DNA from: Salinisphaera sp. LB1
GTDB taxonomy: Bacteria > Pseudomonadota > Gammaproteobacteria > Nevskiales > Salinisphaeraceae
Assembly: GCF_003177035.1 (NCBI RefSeq)
Contig: NZ_CP029488.1
Location: 3,223,501 to 3,287,500, forward strand
Direction of reading: 5' to 3'
DNA: 64,000 bases
Shown in pieces: positions 45,636-56,200 of the stretch; position 1 is the stretch's first letter, and each line of letters starts with the position of its first letter. The translations under genes and the position numbers were made by a program. The notes beneath the pieces were generated by a model. The model was given only the letters and a program-made list of their open reading frames with translations, did not search any database and was not told where the DNA came from.

Positions 45636-46023
45636 GACGGTCCTCCCGAGCGTGCTGGGTGCGCAATACTGGGGGGTAATGTGTGCGCGTTCCGTTTATT
45701 TTTCGTTTTATTTTCGTAATATTGAGCCGAAACGACTGTGGCGCCGGATACGAATTCCGGCCGACCGCCGTGGCAAGAAGCGCGATGTGGCGAGCGTGAA
45801 CGGTGCGCTCGGCCGATCCCGGCTGCCATGGATCACGGCCATGGGATGACGCTCGGCTTCGACCTGCGGCGGTCTGTCGCCGCGTGATCGGATACGCTGC
45901 GTCGCCGCGCCTTGCGGGATACGCAACGAGGCCTCGACACCCATCGCGCGAACGACACCGTGCCGGCCCTCGCGCGGGATGATGAGATCGCCCCGGCGGT
46001 CGACGACCGGGGCGATGGCGCGA
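45636..46023. other. Intergenic region upstream of ICMT-like gene, downstream of ilvE
   Basis: About 390 bp. An AT-rich stretch near 45685-45725 may hold the promoter of the ICMT-like gene. No gene, repeat or FNR-like box recognised. Confidence 0.5.
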
Positions 46024-47124
46024 TCAGGCCAGACGCGTGAGCCAGTCGTATTTGTCCTCGGTGCGGCCGTACTGCAGGTCAAGCAGGGCCTTGCGCAGCC
46101 GCTGGGCGACTTCGCCGTTGCCGCGCTCGGGGTCGCCGATGGTGTCTTGTTCGCTCATCAACGCGCCGATGGTCGTGATCACGGCGGCGGTGCCGCAGGC
46201 GAAGACCTCGCTGATCTCACCGCTGTTCACCCCCTCACGCCATTCGTCGATGCTGATGGCGCGCTCTTCGGGCTGCAGGCCGATTTCCCTGGCCAGCGTG
46301 AGCACCGAATCGCGCGTCACGCCCTCGAGAATGGTGCCGGTCAGGGCGGGCGTGACCAGACGGCCGTCGCGGTAGACGAAGAACAGGTTCATCCCGCCCA
46401 GTTCCTCGACCCACTTGTTTTCCGCGGCATCGAGAAACGCGACCTGCTCGCAGCCGTGGTCGATCGCTTCCTGCTGGGCGACCAGCGAGGCGGCGTAATT
46501 GCCGCCGCACTTGGCCGCGCCCGTGCCGCCGGGGGCGGCGCGATTGTAATGCGACGACAGCCAGATGGAGATCGGCTTGCCGGCGCCCTTGAAGTAGGAC
46601 GCGGCAGGCGAGGCGATAACGTAGTAATCCACTTCCGCGGCCGGCTTCACGCCCAGAAAACGGCCGTTCGCGATCATGAACGGCCGGATATAGAGGCTGC
46701 ATTCCTCGCGTTCGTCGCGCGGGGTGGGCACCCAGGCACTGTCTTGTTGGACAAGGACGCGGATCGATTCGACGAATGTTTGGTCGTCGAGTTCCGGCAG
46801 GGCCAGCCGGCGGGCGGACCGGCGAAAGCGTGCCGCGTTGCGCGTTGGGCGAAAGCTCCAGACGGATCCGTCAGCGTGACGATAGGCCTTCAGCCCTTCG
46901 AAGATCTCCTGCGCGTAATGCAGCACCGGCGAGGCCGGATCCATCGTCAACGGCCCGTAAGGCCGGAGTTCGGCACCGTGCCAGCCGCTGGCCCCGGTCC
47001 AACGGACGTGCGCCATGTGGTCGGTGAAATGCTGCCCGAATCCCGGGTTGTCCAGAATCTCGTCGCGTACATGGGTGACAACCGGCGTCGTCGTCGGGCG
47101 GATGCAAAACTCGGGCGTGGACAC
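46024..47124 (-). CDS. ilvE: Branched-chain amino acid aminotransferase
   Basis: PLP-dependent fold-IV enzyme transferring amino groups between glutamate and branched-chain keto acids. 366 residues, the longer eukaryote/Pseudomonas-like BCAT II form. Motifs: HYAQEIFEGLKAYRH, RPFMIANG, the PLP lysine in GTGAAKCGGNYAASL (about Lys205), EELGGMNLFFVY and FACGTAAVITTIG. It appears as a single transcription unit. This is a housekeeping gene standing inside the stress region. Confidence 0.95.
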   Translation of the reverse strand: MSTPEFCIRPTTTPVVTHVRDEILDNPGFGQHFTDHMAHVRWTGASGWHGAELRPYGPLTMDPASPVLHYAQEIFEGLKAYRHADGSVWSFRPTRNAARFRRSARRLALPELDDQTFVESIRVLVQQDSAWVPTPRDEREECSLYIRPFMIANGRFLGVKPAAEVDYYVIASPAASYFKGAGKPISIWLSSHYNRAAPGGTGAAKCGGNYAASLVAQQEAIDHGCEQVAFLDAAENKWVEELGGMNLFFVYRDGRLVTPALTGTILEGVTRDSVLTLAREIGLQPEERAISIDEWREGVNSGEISEVFACGTAAVITTIGALMSEQDTIGDPERGNGEVAQRLRKALLDLQYGRTEDKYDWLTRLA

Positions 47125-47431
47125 AGCGTTCGTCTCCGTGGCGTGAAACCGGCGGCCCCAAAGGCCAGCCGCGCATGATAAACGATGAATTCAGCGACAG
47201 TCTGCCGCGTATGAGCCGCGCGATCCATGCCAGCTAGGGCGGCTACCCGGGTCGCTGGCGAGCGCCGCAGTATGCCTCATCGGTAGTTGGAACCGATACG
47301 GCTGTATGACCTCTGTAGCGGTGCACCTCAGGCCAAAAAAACGATCAAGCAACTGTTGAAACGTTAACTGACATACCCAATCTCCGTTCTGGCGAAGGAG
47401 GCTTTCCTGAACAAGCAATAAGGAGGCAATC
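47125..47431. other. Intergenic region with a heat-shock-type promoter
   Basis: About 305 bp between divergent ilvE and hsp20; no gene seen. Holds the sigma-32-like promoter at 47356-47383. Confidence 0.55.
47356..47383 (+). promoter_or_regulatory. Sigma-32-like promoter for hsp20 (47432)
   Basis: TTGAAA (47356-47361), a 14-nt spacer, then CCCAATCT (47376-47383), one mismatch from the heat-shock -10 pattern CCCCATNT. It lies 48 bp before the start codon. Confidence 0.55.
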
Positions 47432-47908
47432 ATGGCTATTCAACGTTATGAACCGTCGACTCTGCTGCAGCAGTTCAATGACGAAATCAACCGGATGTTC
47501 TATGGTCAGGCCGACGATGTACCGGCCGTTTCCGGCGGCAACTGGCGCCCGGCCATCGATATCCATGAAAACGAACAGTCGTACGTGATTGACGCCGAAT
47601 TACCGGGCATCAATCCGAAGGATATTGAGATTACCCTGCGCAACGGCGTGCTGACCTTGAGCGGTGAACGCTCGTATCACTACGACAGCGCGCAGGACAA
47701 TGAATCGAACGCTGAGTCGGCCTCCCGTCGCGAGCCGGCGCGCTTGGTCGAGCGTCGCTATGGCCGTTTTGTCCGGCGCTTCACGCTGCCCGATACGGCC
47801 GACGAAGACGCGATCGACGCACGCGCGGATAACGGCGTATTGAAGATCACGGTGCCCAAAAAAGCCCAGAGCCAGCCGCGTCGCATCGAAGTCGCCTCGG
47901 ATCAGTAA
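47432..47908 (+). CDS. Small heat-shock protein Hsp20 (second of four)
   Basis: 158 residues. Very strong ribosome site (AAGGAGG) before ATG 47432. The N-terminal arm MAIQRYEPSTLLQQFNDE precedes the alpha-crystallin domain (YVIDAELPGINPKDIEITL, NGVLTLSGERS, FTLPDTADEDAIDARADNGVL) and a short C-terminal tail with IEV. Paralogue of the next gene, sharing arm and domain, so the two arose by tandem duplication. Followed by an intrinsic terminator. Confidence 0.93.
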   Translation: MAIQRYEPSTLLQQFNDEINRMFYGQADDVPAVSGGNWRPAIDIHENEQSYVIDAELPGINPKDIEITLRNGVLTLSGERSYHYDSAQDNESNAESASRREPARLVERRYGRFVRRFTLPDTADEDAIDARADNGVLKITVPKKAQSQPRRIEVASDQ

Positions 47909-47925
47909 GCACTGATCGACGACGG

Positions 47926-47949
47926 GCGGGGCCTCGCGCCCCGCTTTTT
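47926..47949 (+). terminator. Intrinsic terminator of hsp20
   Basis: GCGGGG (47926-47931) pairs with CCCCGC (47939-47944) across a 7-nt loop and is followed by five T. It ends 41 bp after the hsp20 stop. Confidence 0.8.
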
Positions 47950-48363
47950 GGGCGCACGTTCATCGCGTTTCGCACGTGAGCAGCGCGAACAGGTCGTAGG
48001 CCGAGTTTGACCATGTCGTTGGCCGCCGACCCGGCTTGACTAGGGCCTGTCACCTGTCCGGGCCCGTCGTGATCGACAGCCGTTTCGGCTTGGCATGCGA
48101 CCGTGAGATTGACGCGTAAAGGGTAAGACCAGGCAGCAATGCGGTTTCGGTACCCATATCGGTCTTCCTCGCGCGTGCTGCGCGCCGATTGCGTGTCATT
48201 CCGGATATGTCGATGCGAACACGCGCGATAACGTTCTGGGTGGGCAACACAACTCAGCTTCGGCGTGTAATCAGGAAAACAGTAAAACAAATGTTGAAAT
48301 GAATAATGTCATTCTTATATAGGTAAACGAGAGACAAATACGGCAAACATCAGGAGGTGGAAC
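47950..48363. other. Intergenic region between the two tandem hsp20 genes
   Basis: About 415 bp. The first part shows nothing; the last 70 bp carry the promoter of the second hsp20 (48294-48321). No gene seen. Confidence 0.5.
48294..48321 (+). promoter_or_regulatory. Sigma-70-like promoter for hsp20 (48364)
   Basis: TTGAAA (48294-48299), 16-nt spacer, TATATA (48316-48321). Unlike the paralogue upstream, the -10 does not resemble the heat-shock form, so the two copies may be expressed under different conditions. Confidence 0.5.
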
Positions 48364-48849
48364 ATGGCACTGGAACGCTATGAACCGCGTAGTCTGCTGG
48401 CGCAGTTCAATGATGAGATGAACCGCGTGTTTGGCGATGCAACCGGCACACTGCCAATGGGGTCGCCCCTGTCCGGGGGTGCGTGGCGGCCGGCTGTGGA
48501 TATTCATGAAAACGACGATGCTTACTTAATCGACGTGGAAGTGCCGGGAATCGATCCCAAGGACGTCGAAATCACTTTGAATAATGACGTGCTGACCTTG
48601 AGCGGTGAGCGGGTCGAGCGCTCCGACAATGCCGAGAAGTCGGTTCAACGCGAGGGCGAACGCGCCCCGGCGCGTCATGTCGAACGACGTTACGGGCGTT
48701 TCATGCGCCGGTTCACGCTGCCTGAGACAGCTGACGAGGACGCTGTTGAAGCCCGTGCCGAGCACGGTGTACTGCATATAACCGTGCCCAAGAAAGAGCA
48801 GAGCCGGCCGCGCCGCATCGAGGTAAAGGACGCGTCGGCGTCGAGCTGA
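48364..48849 (+). CDS. Small heat-shock protein Hsp20 (third of four)
   Basis: 161 residues, preceded by CAGGAGG. MALERYEPRSLLAQFNDEM is the counterpart of the N-terminal arm of the preceding Hsp20, and the crystallin domain (YLIDVEVPGIDPKDVEITL, DVLTLSGERV, FTLPETADEDAVEARAEHGVL) is also closely similar. The linker between strands is shorter. A long perfect hairpin lies about 50 bp downstream. Confidence 0.93.
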   Translation: MALERYEPRSLLAQFNDEMNRVFGDATGTLPMGSPLSGGAWRPAVDIHENDDAYLIDVEVPGIDPKDVEITLNNDVLTLSGERVERSDNAEKSVQREGERAPARHVERRYGRFMRRFTLPETADEDAVEARAEHGVLHITVPKKEQSRPRRIEVKDASASS

Positions 48850-48900
48850 TAGCAGCCGGCTATACCCAACACGGGCTACGTCATAGATCACTAATCGTTA

Positions 48901-48932
48901 TCGTCCGCGCCCCGTCGCGGGGGCGCGGACGA
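48901..48932. repeat. Perfect 13-bp hairpin downstream of hsp20
   Basis: Bases 48901-48913 are the exact reverse complement of 48920-48932, with a 6-nt loop. There is no T-run on either strand, so it is not a classical intrinsic terminator; it may stabilise the hsp20 transcript end. Confidence 0.75.
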
Positions 48933-49061
48933 TTCGTGCCAGGGCACCCCACGCCCGCGCCCGCTGGCGACGCCGGCTTGGGTCAAAGCCTGAGATCGGA
49001 TACCGCCTCGGCTTGGCCGGGGCACTGGATTGGATGAATTGACTGGAGTTAACAATCAATC

Positions 49062-49985
49062 ATGCAAGAAAAAGATGACTATGTGAGCCGTACCGAAACG
49101 TCCCGGCCGCGGCACCCGCGGCGCGATCCGGTGGTCCATCTGGATCCCGCCGAACGCTGGAACGGCCCGCTCGGCGAAGTGGCGTTGTCTGCCTTCGAGC
49201 GTGATGGTTTCCTGTGGTTTGAGGGGTTTTTCTCTCCCGACCGCGTTGCGCCGTTCTTCGACGAACTCGCGCAGATGAGCCGTGACGAGAAACTGCTCAA
49301 TTCGGACGGCGTGATCCGCGACCCGAACAGCGGCGCTATTCGCTCGGTATTTGATATGCACCGCCTTTCACCGCGATTCGACGAGTTGACGCGCGATGCG
49401 CGTGTTCTGGGCATGGTGCAGCAGCTGCTCGGTGGTGATGTTTATATCCACCAGTCGCGGATCAACGACAAGTATGGTTTCCAGGGCGCCGGTTTCGACT
49501 GGCACTCCGATTTCGAAACCTGGCATGCCGAGGATGGCATGCCGCGTATGCGGGCGATCAGCGCGTCGATCATGCTGACCGATAACAATGAGTTCAATGG
49601 CCCGTTGATGCTCATTCCGGGGTCACATCACGAGTTCGTGCCATGCCAGGGCGTGACGCCCGACCAGAACTGGAAGAGCTCGCTCAAGATGCAGGACGTC
49701 GGCGTGCCGAGCCAGCAGGACCTCCAGGCGTTGGTTAATCGCGGCGGTATCACCGCGCCGAAAGGACCCGCCGGGTCGCTGTTGTTGTTCGAATGCAATA
49801 CGTTGCATGCCTCGAATTCGAATATGTCGCCGTGGCCGCGTTCGAACCTGTTCTTCGTCTACAACAGTGTGCATAACCGGCTGGTCGAGCCGTTCGCCGC
49901 ACCTCGGCCGCGTCCGGCGTTTCTCGCCGATCGCGACAATCCCGAGCCGCTTGAGTTGCACGATCCTTACGCCGAGATGCGCTGA
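49062..49985 (+). CDS. ectD: Ectoine hydroxylase
   Basis: Non-haem iron, 2-oxoglutarate-dependent dioxygenase converting the compatible solute ectoine to 5-hydroxyectoine. 307 residues. The EctD signature is present: FDWHSDFETWHAEDGMPRMR with iron ligands His148 and Asp150, and LHASNSNMSPWPRSNLFFVY with the third ligand His249. The ectABC biosynthesis genes are not in this window. Presence of ectD is the main evidence that the host is salt-adapted. A GGAG lies some distance upstream of ATG 49062. Confidence 0.94.
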   Translation: MQEKDDYVSRTETSRPRHPRRDPVVHLDPAERWNGPLGEVALSAFERDGFLWFEGFFSPDRVAPFFDELAQMSRDEKLLNSDGVIRDPNSGAIRSVFDMHRLSPRFDELTRDARVLGMVQQLLGGDVYIHQSRINDKYGFQGAGFDWHSDFETWHAEDGMPRMRAISASIMLTDNNEFNGPLMLIPGSHHEFVPCQGVTPDQNWKSSLKMQDVGVPSQQDLQALVNRGGITAPKGPAGSLLLFECNTLHASNSNMSPWPRSNLFFVYNSVHNRLVEPFAAPRPRPAFLADRDNPEPLELHDPYAEMR

Positions 49986-50152
49986 CCGGCGCCCTTGGGC
50001 ATGTCACACAGAGGCCGGCCGCTGTGCCGGCTCTGTCATGGACGACCCTCGACAATCGTCGAGCCAGGCTGGGCGGCGCCGATCTTTTCCGGAGCACGAC
50101 ATTGGCTCGTGTGAAACTGAACGCGGTATGGGCGGGGGCCAGGCCTGGCGTT

Positions 50153-53100
50153 TTATACCGACCGCCGGCTTCGGCTGCGCCAGCGCATGCGATCCATGAC
50201 CAGATAGATCGCCGGCGTTGTGTAAATCGTGAGCAGCTGCGAGACGATCAGGCCGCCGATGATCGTGATGCCCAGCGGCCGCCGCAGTTCCGAGCCGGGC
50301 CCGGACGCAATCAGTAGCGGTACGGCGCCCAGCACGGCCGCCAGGGTGGTCATCGTGATGGGCCGGAAACGCTCGCGGGCCGCTTCGAAGATGGCTTTTT
50401 CCGGTGTCCAGCCACGCTTGCGCTCGCCTTCGAGCGCGAAGTCGACCAGCATGATGCCGTTCTTCTTGACGATGCCGATCAACAGCACGATGCCGATCAC
50501 TGGCATGAGCGAGAGTTCGGTGCCGGTCAGGTATAGCGCAAGCATGGCTCCCAGGCCGGCCGATGGCAGGGTCGAGAGGATGGTCAGCGGATGAATCAGG
50601 CTCTCGTAGAGAATACCCAGCACGAGATAGACCGAGATTAACGCGGCACCGATCAGCAGCAGCTCGTGGCCGGCGCTGGCCGGATTGCTGCTGCCGAGAT
50701 CGACGTGGATGTCGGGCGGGGCGTGCAGTGCGCCCATCGCGGTCTGGATCGCGCTCCGGGCCACGCCCATGGTGGCCCCGGGCGCGAGGTTGTAGCTGAA
50801 AGTCACCGATGGGTACTGGCCATCGTGGTGTACCGATAACGGGGCCGTGCCGATACGCAATGTCGTGACCGCCGACAGCGGCACCTGGCTGCCGTCTTCG
50901 GCGGTCACGTAGATACGATGGACATCGGCCACTTCACGCTGCAGATCGGGCGTAATGCCGAGGACCACCTTGTATTGATTGCTCTCGGTATAGATGGTCG
51001 AGATCTGGCGCTGCGAAAAGGCGTCGTTGAGTGCGGAGTCGATGGCCGTGGCGCTGACATGCAGGCGCGCTGCGGCCGTGCGATCGATCTGCAGATTGAC
51101 CTGCGGGCCGCCTTCGTCTCGGTCGGTCGACACGTCGGCCAACTGCGGGATCTGGCGCAGTCGGGCCAGCACCCGGGGCGTCCATGTCGATAGCAGGTTG
51201 AGATCCGGGCTCCAGAGGGTGAACTGATAATTGCCCTTGTCGCTGTGATGCACGCCCGTGGGCAGCGCCTGGATCGCACTGAGGAAGGTGCGGGCGTCCT
51301 TGACCTGGCCCAGCTTCGGCCGCAGGCGGGCGATGATCTGCTGCGCCGTGGCCGTGCGTTCATCTGTTGGTTTCAGGGCCACGAACAAGCGTGCCTGGTT
51401 GGCGCCGCCGCGGCCTGACGACCCAACACTGTCGCCGACATGCGCCACCGCCGGGTCCGAAAGCACGATATTGCGCACGCGTTTTTCGATCGCCACCATG
51501 CGGTCGAAGGAGGCATCCGGCGCGCCCTGGGTGATGCCGATCAGCAGATCGGCGTCGCCGGCCGGAATGAAGCTCTTGGGCAGATGCATGAACAATGTCC
51601 CCATCAGCACCAGGGCCAGCCCGGTGACCCCCATCATCAGCCAGCGCTGGTTGATGACATGCCGCAGGCTGGCGCTGTAGACGCCGTTGAGCCAGCTCAG
51701 AGCGGGTTCGAGCAGGCGATCGAGCCGGGTTTCGCTGAGCTTCGGTGCACGCCGGATGAAGCGGCTGCAGATCATCGGCGTGACGGTCAGCGAAACCAGC
51801 GCCGAGACCGCAATGGCGAACACCAGGGTCAGCGAGAATTCACGCAGCAGCCGCCCCGGGATGCCGCTCATCAGCACCAGCGGGCTGAAGGCCGCGATCA
51901 ACGACAGGCTGATCGAGACCACGGTGAAACCGATCTGCTTGGCGCCGGCGAACGCCGCACGCAGCGGGCGCATGCCGGCTTCGAGATTGCGGTAGACGTT
52001 CTCGATCATCACGATCGCATCGTCCACCACGAAGCCGACCGAAATGGTCAGCGCCATCAGCGACAGATTGTCCAGCGAGAAGCCGCATAGCCACATCAGT
52101 ACGGCCGTACCGGCCAGCGACAGCGGCACGGTGATGCCGGCGGCGATGGTCGGCACGCCGCGGCGCAGGAACAGCAGCACCACCAGCATGACCAGCGCGA
52201 TGCTGGCCATGAGGGTGAACTGCAGATCGTCGACGCTGGCGTGGATGGTGGTGGTGCGGTCGGAGAAGGTGGCGATCTTCACCCCGCTCGGCACCCAGCG
52301 ATCGAGCGTCGGCAGCATCGCCTTGATGCGGTCCACCGTGGCGACCACATTGGCGCCGCTGGATTGATGGATGATCAGCAGGACCGCGGGCTTGCCGTCG
52401 TAGGAGCCCGTCTGCAGGCGGTCGCGGGTGCCGGCCGATACGTGCGCCACATCGGATAATGGCACCAGCGTGCCGTCGGCCTTCTTGATCGGTATCGCGC
52501 GATAGTCGTCCACCGAGCGCAGGGCGCCGTTGGTGGCGATGCTCAAACGACGTCCCGGGCCGTCGAAACTGCCCAGCGGGCTGTCGACGTTGGCGTTGAC
52601 GATCGCCTGGCGCACCACATCGAGGCCCACGCCCATATCGGCGAGCTTGCCGGGCTGCATGGCCACGCGCACGGCCGGCTGCTCGGCGCCGGTTACCGAG
52701 ACATCGGATACGCCCTGTACCTGGGCAATGCGTTGGGCGATCACGGTGTCGGCGAAGTCGTAGAGATCGCTCGGCGGCATCGTCTTCGAGGTGAGTGCGA
52801 GGATGAGGATGGGAAAGGCCGAGGGATTGATCTTGCGCAGATGCGGTGTGCGCGACAGATTGCCCGGCAGATCAGCCTGGGCCGCGTTGATCGCCGACTG
52901 CACATCCTGCGCGGCACCGTCGACGCTGCGGCTCAGCGCGAACTGGATCATGATGTTGGTGGAACCGAGCGTGCTCGTGGAGCTCAGCGCGGTGACGCCG
53001 GGAATGGCGCCGAGCCGTCGTTCCAGCGGGGCGGCAACCGTGGCCGCCACGGTCTCGGGACTCGCGCCCGGCAGGCTGGCGGACACCGTGATGATCGGCA

Positions 53101-53224
53101 GATCCACCGATGGCAGGCTCGCCACCGGCAGGTAGAGATAGCTCACCGTACCGAGTAGCAGCAGGCCGAAGGCCAGCAGAAAAGTGCCGATCGGGTGCCG
53201 TATGGACGGAGCCGAAATATTCAT
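50153..53224 (-). CDS. mdtC: RND efflux pump inner-membrane subunit, MdtC-like
   Basis: 1023-residue proton-driven drug transporter of the HAE1 family. Twelve membrane helices with two large periplasmic loops; TM1 begins MNISAPSIRHPIGTFLLAFG. The proton-relay pair is in GFVVDDAIVMIENVYRN. Small-residue-rich IGTFLLAFGLLLLGTVSYLYLP and FIPAGDADLLIG fit MdtC rather than AcrB. It starts 17 bp after the mdtB-like stop, and the two probably form a B2C heterotrimer as in E. coli MdtABC. Confidence 0.9.
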   Translation of the reverse strand: MNISAPSIRHPIGTFLLAFGLLLLGTVSYLYLPVASLPSVDLPIITVSASLPGASPETVAATVAAPLERRLGAIPGVTALSSTSTLGSTNIMIQFALSRSVDGAAQDVQSAINAAQADLPGNLSRTPHLRKINPSAFPILILALTSKTMPPSDLYDFADTVIAQRIAQVQGVSDVSVTGAEQPAVRVAMQPGKLADMGVGLDVVRQAIVNANVDSPLGSFDGPGRRLSIATNGALRSVDDYRAIPIKKADGTLVPLSDVAHVSAGTRDRLQTGSYDGKPAVLLIIHQSSGANVVATVDRIKAMLPTLDRWVPSGVKIATFSDRTTTIHASVDDLQFTLMASIALVMLVVLLFLRRGVPTIAAGITVPLSLAGTAVLMWLCGFSLDNLSLMALTISVGFVVDDAIVMIENVYRNLEAGMRPLRAAFAGAKQIGFTVVSISLSLIAAFSPLVLMSGIPGRLLREFSLTLVFAIAVSALVSLTVTPMICSRFIRRAPKLSETRLDRLLEPALSWLNGVYSASLRHVINQRWLMMGVTGLALVLMGTLFMHLPKSFIPAGDADLLIGITQGAPDASFDRMVAIEKRVRNIVLSDPAVAHVGDSVGSSGRGGANQARLFVALKPTDERTATAQQIIARLRPKLGQVKDARTFLSAIQALPTGVHHSDKGNYQFTLWSPDLNLLSTWTPRVLARLRQIPQLADVSTDRDEGGPQVNLQIDRTAAARLHVSATAIDSALNDAFSQRQISTIYTESNQYKVVLGITPDLQREVADVHRIYVTAEDGSQVPLSAVTTLRIGTAPLSVHHDGQYPSVTFSYNLAPGATMGVARSAIQTAMGALHAPPDIHVDLGSSNPASAGHELLLIGAALISVYLVLGILYESLIHPLTILSTLPSAGLGAMLALYLTGTELSLMPVIGIVLLIGIVKKNGIMLVDFALEGERKRGWTPEKAIFEAARERFRPITMTTLAAVLGAVPLLIASGPGSELRRPLGITIIGGLIVSQLLTIYTTPAIYLVMDRMRWRSRSRRSV

Positions 53225-53241
53225 CGCGCGGTCGGTGTCGG

Positions 53242-56200
53242 TCAGCGAGTCGGCGGCGCCAGGCCGCGACCGCGTTGCTCATGGTTGCCCAGATAACGCC
53301 CGACGCGCGAGCGCGCGAGCCGATCCTTGACGCCGTCCATGTACAGATAAATGACCGGTGTCGTATAGAGCGTCATCACCTGCGACAACAGCAGTCCGCC
53401 GATGATGGTCACGCCCAGTGGCACCCGCAGTTCCGAGCCCACGTTGTGCGCCAGCGCCAGGGGCAGGGCGCCGAGCAGGGCGGCCAGCGTGGTCATCATG
53501 ATCGGCCGGAAGCGGCGCAGGGCGGCCTCGAATATCGCCGCTTCCGGCGCCAGCCCGCGTTCGCGTTCGGCATCGAGCGCGAAGTCGATCATCATGATCG
53601 CGTTCTTCTTGACGATGCCCATCAACAGGATGATGCCGATCAGCGCCACCACGGACAGGTCGTAACCGAGCAGGGACAGCGCCAGCAGGGCGCCGACGCC
53701 GGCCGAGGGCAGGGTGGTGAGGATCGTGAACGGATGGATGAAGCTCTCGTAGAGCACGCCGAGCACGATGTAGATGACGATGATCGCCGCGAGAATCAGC
53801 CAGGGTTCGACCGCCAGCGACTTTGCGAACTCGGCGGCGCTGCCAACGAACGTCCCCTGGATCGCGGCCGGCATACCGATCGATTGCTCGGTGTCCTGGA
53901 TGGCGTTGATCGCTTCGCCGAGCGAGGTGCCCGGCGCCAGATCGAAGTTCAGTGTCGCCGCCGGAAACTGTTCCTCATGCTGGATGGCCAGCGGTGCGGT
54001 GACCAGATGCGTTTTGGCCACGGCGCGCAGCGGGACCTGGGTGCCGTTGCTGGTGGGCACGTACAGATCCGACAGCACCGAGGGGTCGGACCGGTAACGC
54101 GGCGCCGCCTCGAGAACCACGCGATACTGGTTGGCCTGGCCGAAGATGGTCGAGATCTGACGCTGGCCGAAGGCGTCGTAGAGCGTGTCGTTGATCGACT
54201 GCATGGTCACGCCCAGCCGTCCGGCCGCATTGCGGTCCACATCGATCTGCACGCGCTCACCGACGTTGTCGATGTCCGACGAGACATGGCGGACCCGCGC
54301 CACGCGCTGCAGCGCCGTGGTGAGACGGTGCGACCACTCGGTCAAGCGGCCGGCGTCGCTGTCGGTCAGCACATACTGGTATTGCGTCGGCCCGCTCGTG
54401 GTGGCGATCTGAATGCTCTGTACCGCCTTGAACACCACATTGACGCCCGGGATGTTCGCCACGCGCCGGTTGAGGTCGTCGATCGTGGTGTCGATAGCAT
54501 CACCGCGATCCGCCTGCGGCTTGAGCACGATCGACATACTGCCGGTGTTGGGCGTGGCGTTGCTCGAACTCACGCCGACCGTCGAGGTCACCGCGGCGAC
54601 ATCGGGGTCGCGCCGCACCGCGGCATCGACCTGGGCCTGGACCTTTTGCATGGCATCGAACGATACCGACGGGTCGGCACGGGTCTGAGCGGTCAGCAGG
54701 CCGGTGTCCTCCTGCGGCAGGAAGCCCTTCGGCACGAGAATGTAGAGCAGTATCGTCAGCGCCAGCGTGGCGATGGTCACCCATAGCGTCGCCGCCCGGT
54801 GCGCCAGCACCCAGCGCAGGCTGCGCTGGTAGCCATCGGTCAGGCGGGTCACGGCGCGGTCGGCCGCGCGCGCCAGGCGGCCGGGCTCGCGTGTTTTCGT
54901 CGACAGCAGCCGGGCGCACATCATCGGCGTCAGCGTCAGCGACACGACGGCCGAGACCAGGACCGATACTGACAACGTCAGCGCGAACTCGCGGAACAGG
55001 CGTCCGACGATCCCGGGCATCAGCAACAGCGGGATGAACACGGCGATCAGCGACAACGTCAGCGAGATCACGGTAAAGGCGATTTCGCTCGAGCCCTTGT
55101 AGGCGGCCTGCATCGGCGACTCGCCCGCCTCCAGATGACGCACGATGTTTTCGATCATCACGATGGCGTCATCGACCACGAAGCCGGTGGCGATGGTCAG
55201 TGCCATCAATGAGAGATTGTCGAGCGAAAAGCCCGCGAACCACATCACCCCGAAGGTGGCGATCAGCGACAGGGGCAGGGCGACGCCGGCGATGAGCGTG
55301 GCGCTCACGCTGCGCAGAAACAGCAGCACCACCATCACCACGAGGGCCACGGACAGCAGCAGGGTGAACTGGACGTCGTGCACCGAGGCACGGATCGTGC
55401 CCGTGCGGTCGGACACGATCTGCATGCTCACGCCGCTGGGCACGGCTGAGCGCAGCGCCGGCAGCCGCGACTTGAGCGCATCGACGGTCTGGACGACGTT
55501 GGCGCCCGGCTGACGCTGTACATCGAGCACCACCGCCGGCGTGCCGTTGAAGCTGGCCGCGACCTTGTTGTTCTCGACGCCCGAGACGACCGTCGCGACG
55601 TTGTCCAGGCGCACCGGCGCGCCGTTCTTGTAGGCGACGATGACGTTGCGATAGGCCGCGGCATCGGCGAGCTGATCGTTGGCGCCGATGGTGTACGCCT
55701 TGACCGCGCCCGAGAGCGAGCCCTTGGGCTGGTTGGTGTTGGCCGCGGAGATCGCGCTGCGCAGGGTCTCCAGCCCGAGCCCGTAGGAGGCCAGTTGCGG
55801 CAGATTGGCCTGGATGCGCACCGCCGGGCGGATGCCGCCCTCGACAGTGACGTGGCCGACCCCGCTGACCTCGCTCAGCCGCTGGGCGAGCAGTGTATCG
55901 GCGACATCACTGAGGCGTTCGATCGGCAGGTTCCTGGAGGTCAGCGCGATCGTCAGGATCGGGGTGTCGGCCGGATTGACCTTCGAGTAGCTCGGCGGAT
56001 AGGGCAGGTTGTTCGGCAGATTGCCGTCGGCCTCATTGATGGCATCCTGCACGTCCTGCGACGCAGCATCGATGTCGCGCCCGAGCACGAATTGCAGCGT
56101 GATCTCGCTGCGCCCCATGGAACTGGTCGACGTCATGTTGGCCAGGCCCTGAATCTGGCCGAGCTGGTGCTCCAGCGGCGCCGTGAGCAGACGCGAGACG

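Noticed and set aside
49040..49053. TTGACTGGAGTTAA as an FNR site upstream of ectD
   Set aside because: Only 7 of 10 matches, and osmotic rather than oxygen control would be expected for ectD.
53110..54786. 558-residue plus-strand open frame opposite mdtB
   Set aside because: Low-complexity Arg/His/Asp-rich shadow of the RND pump gene.
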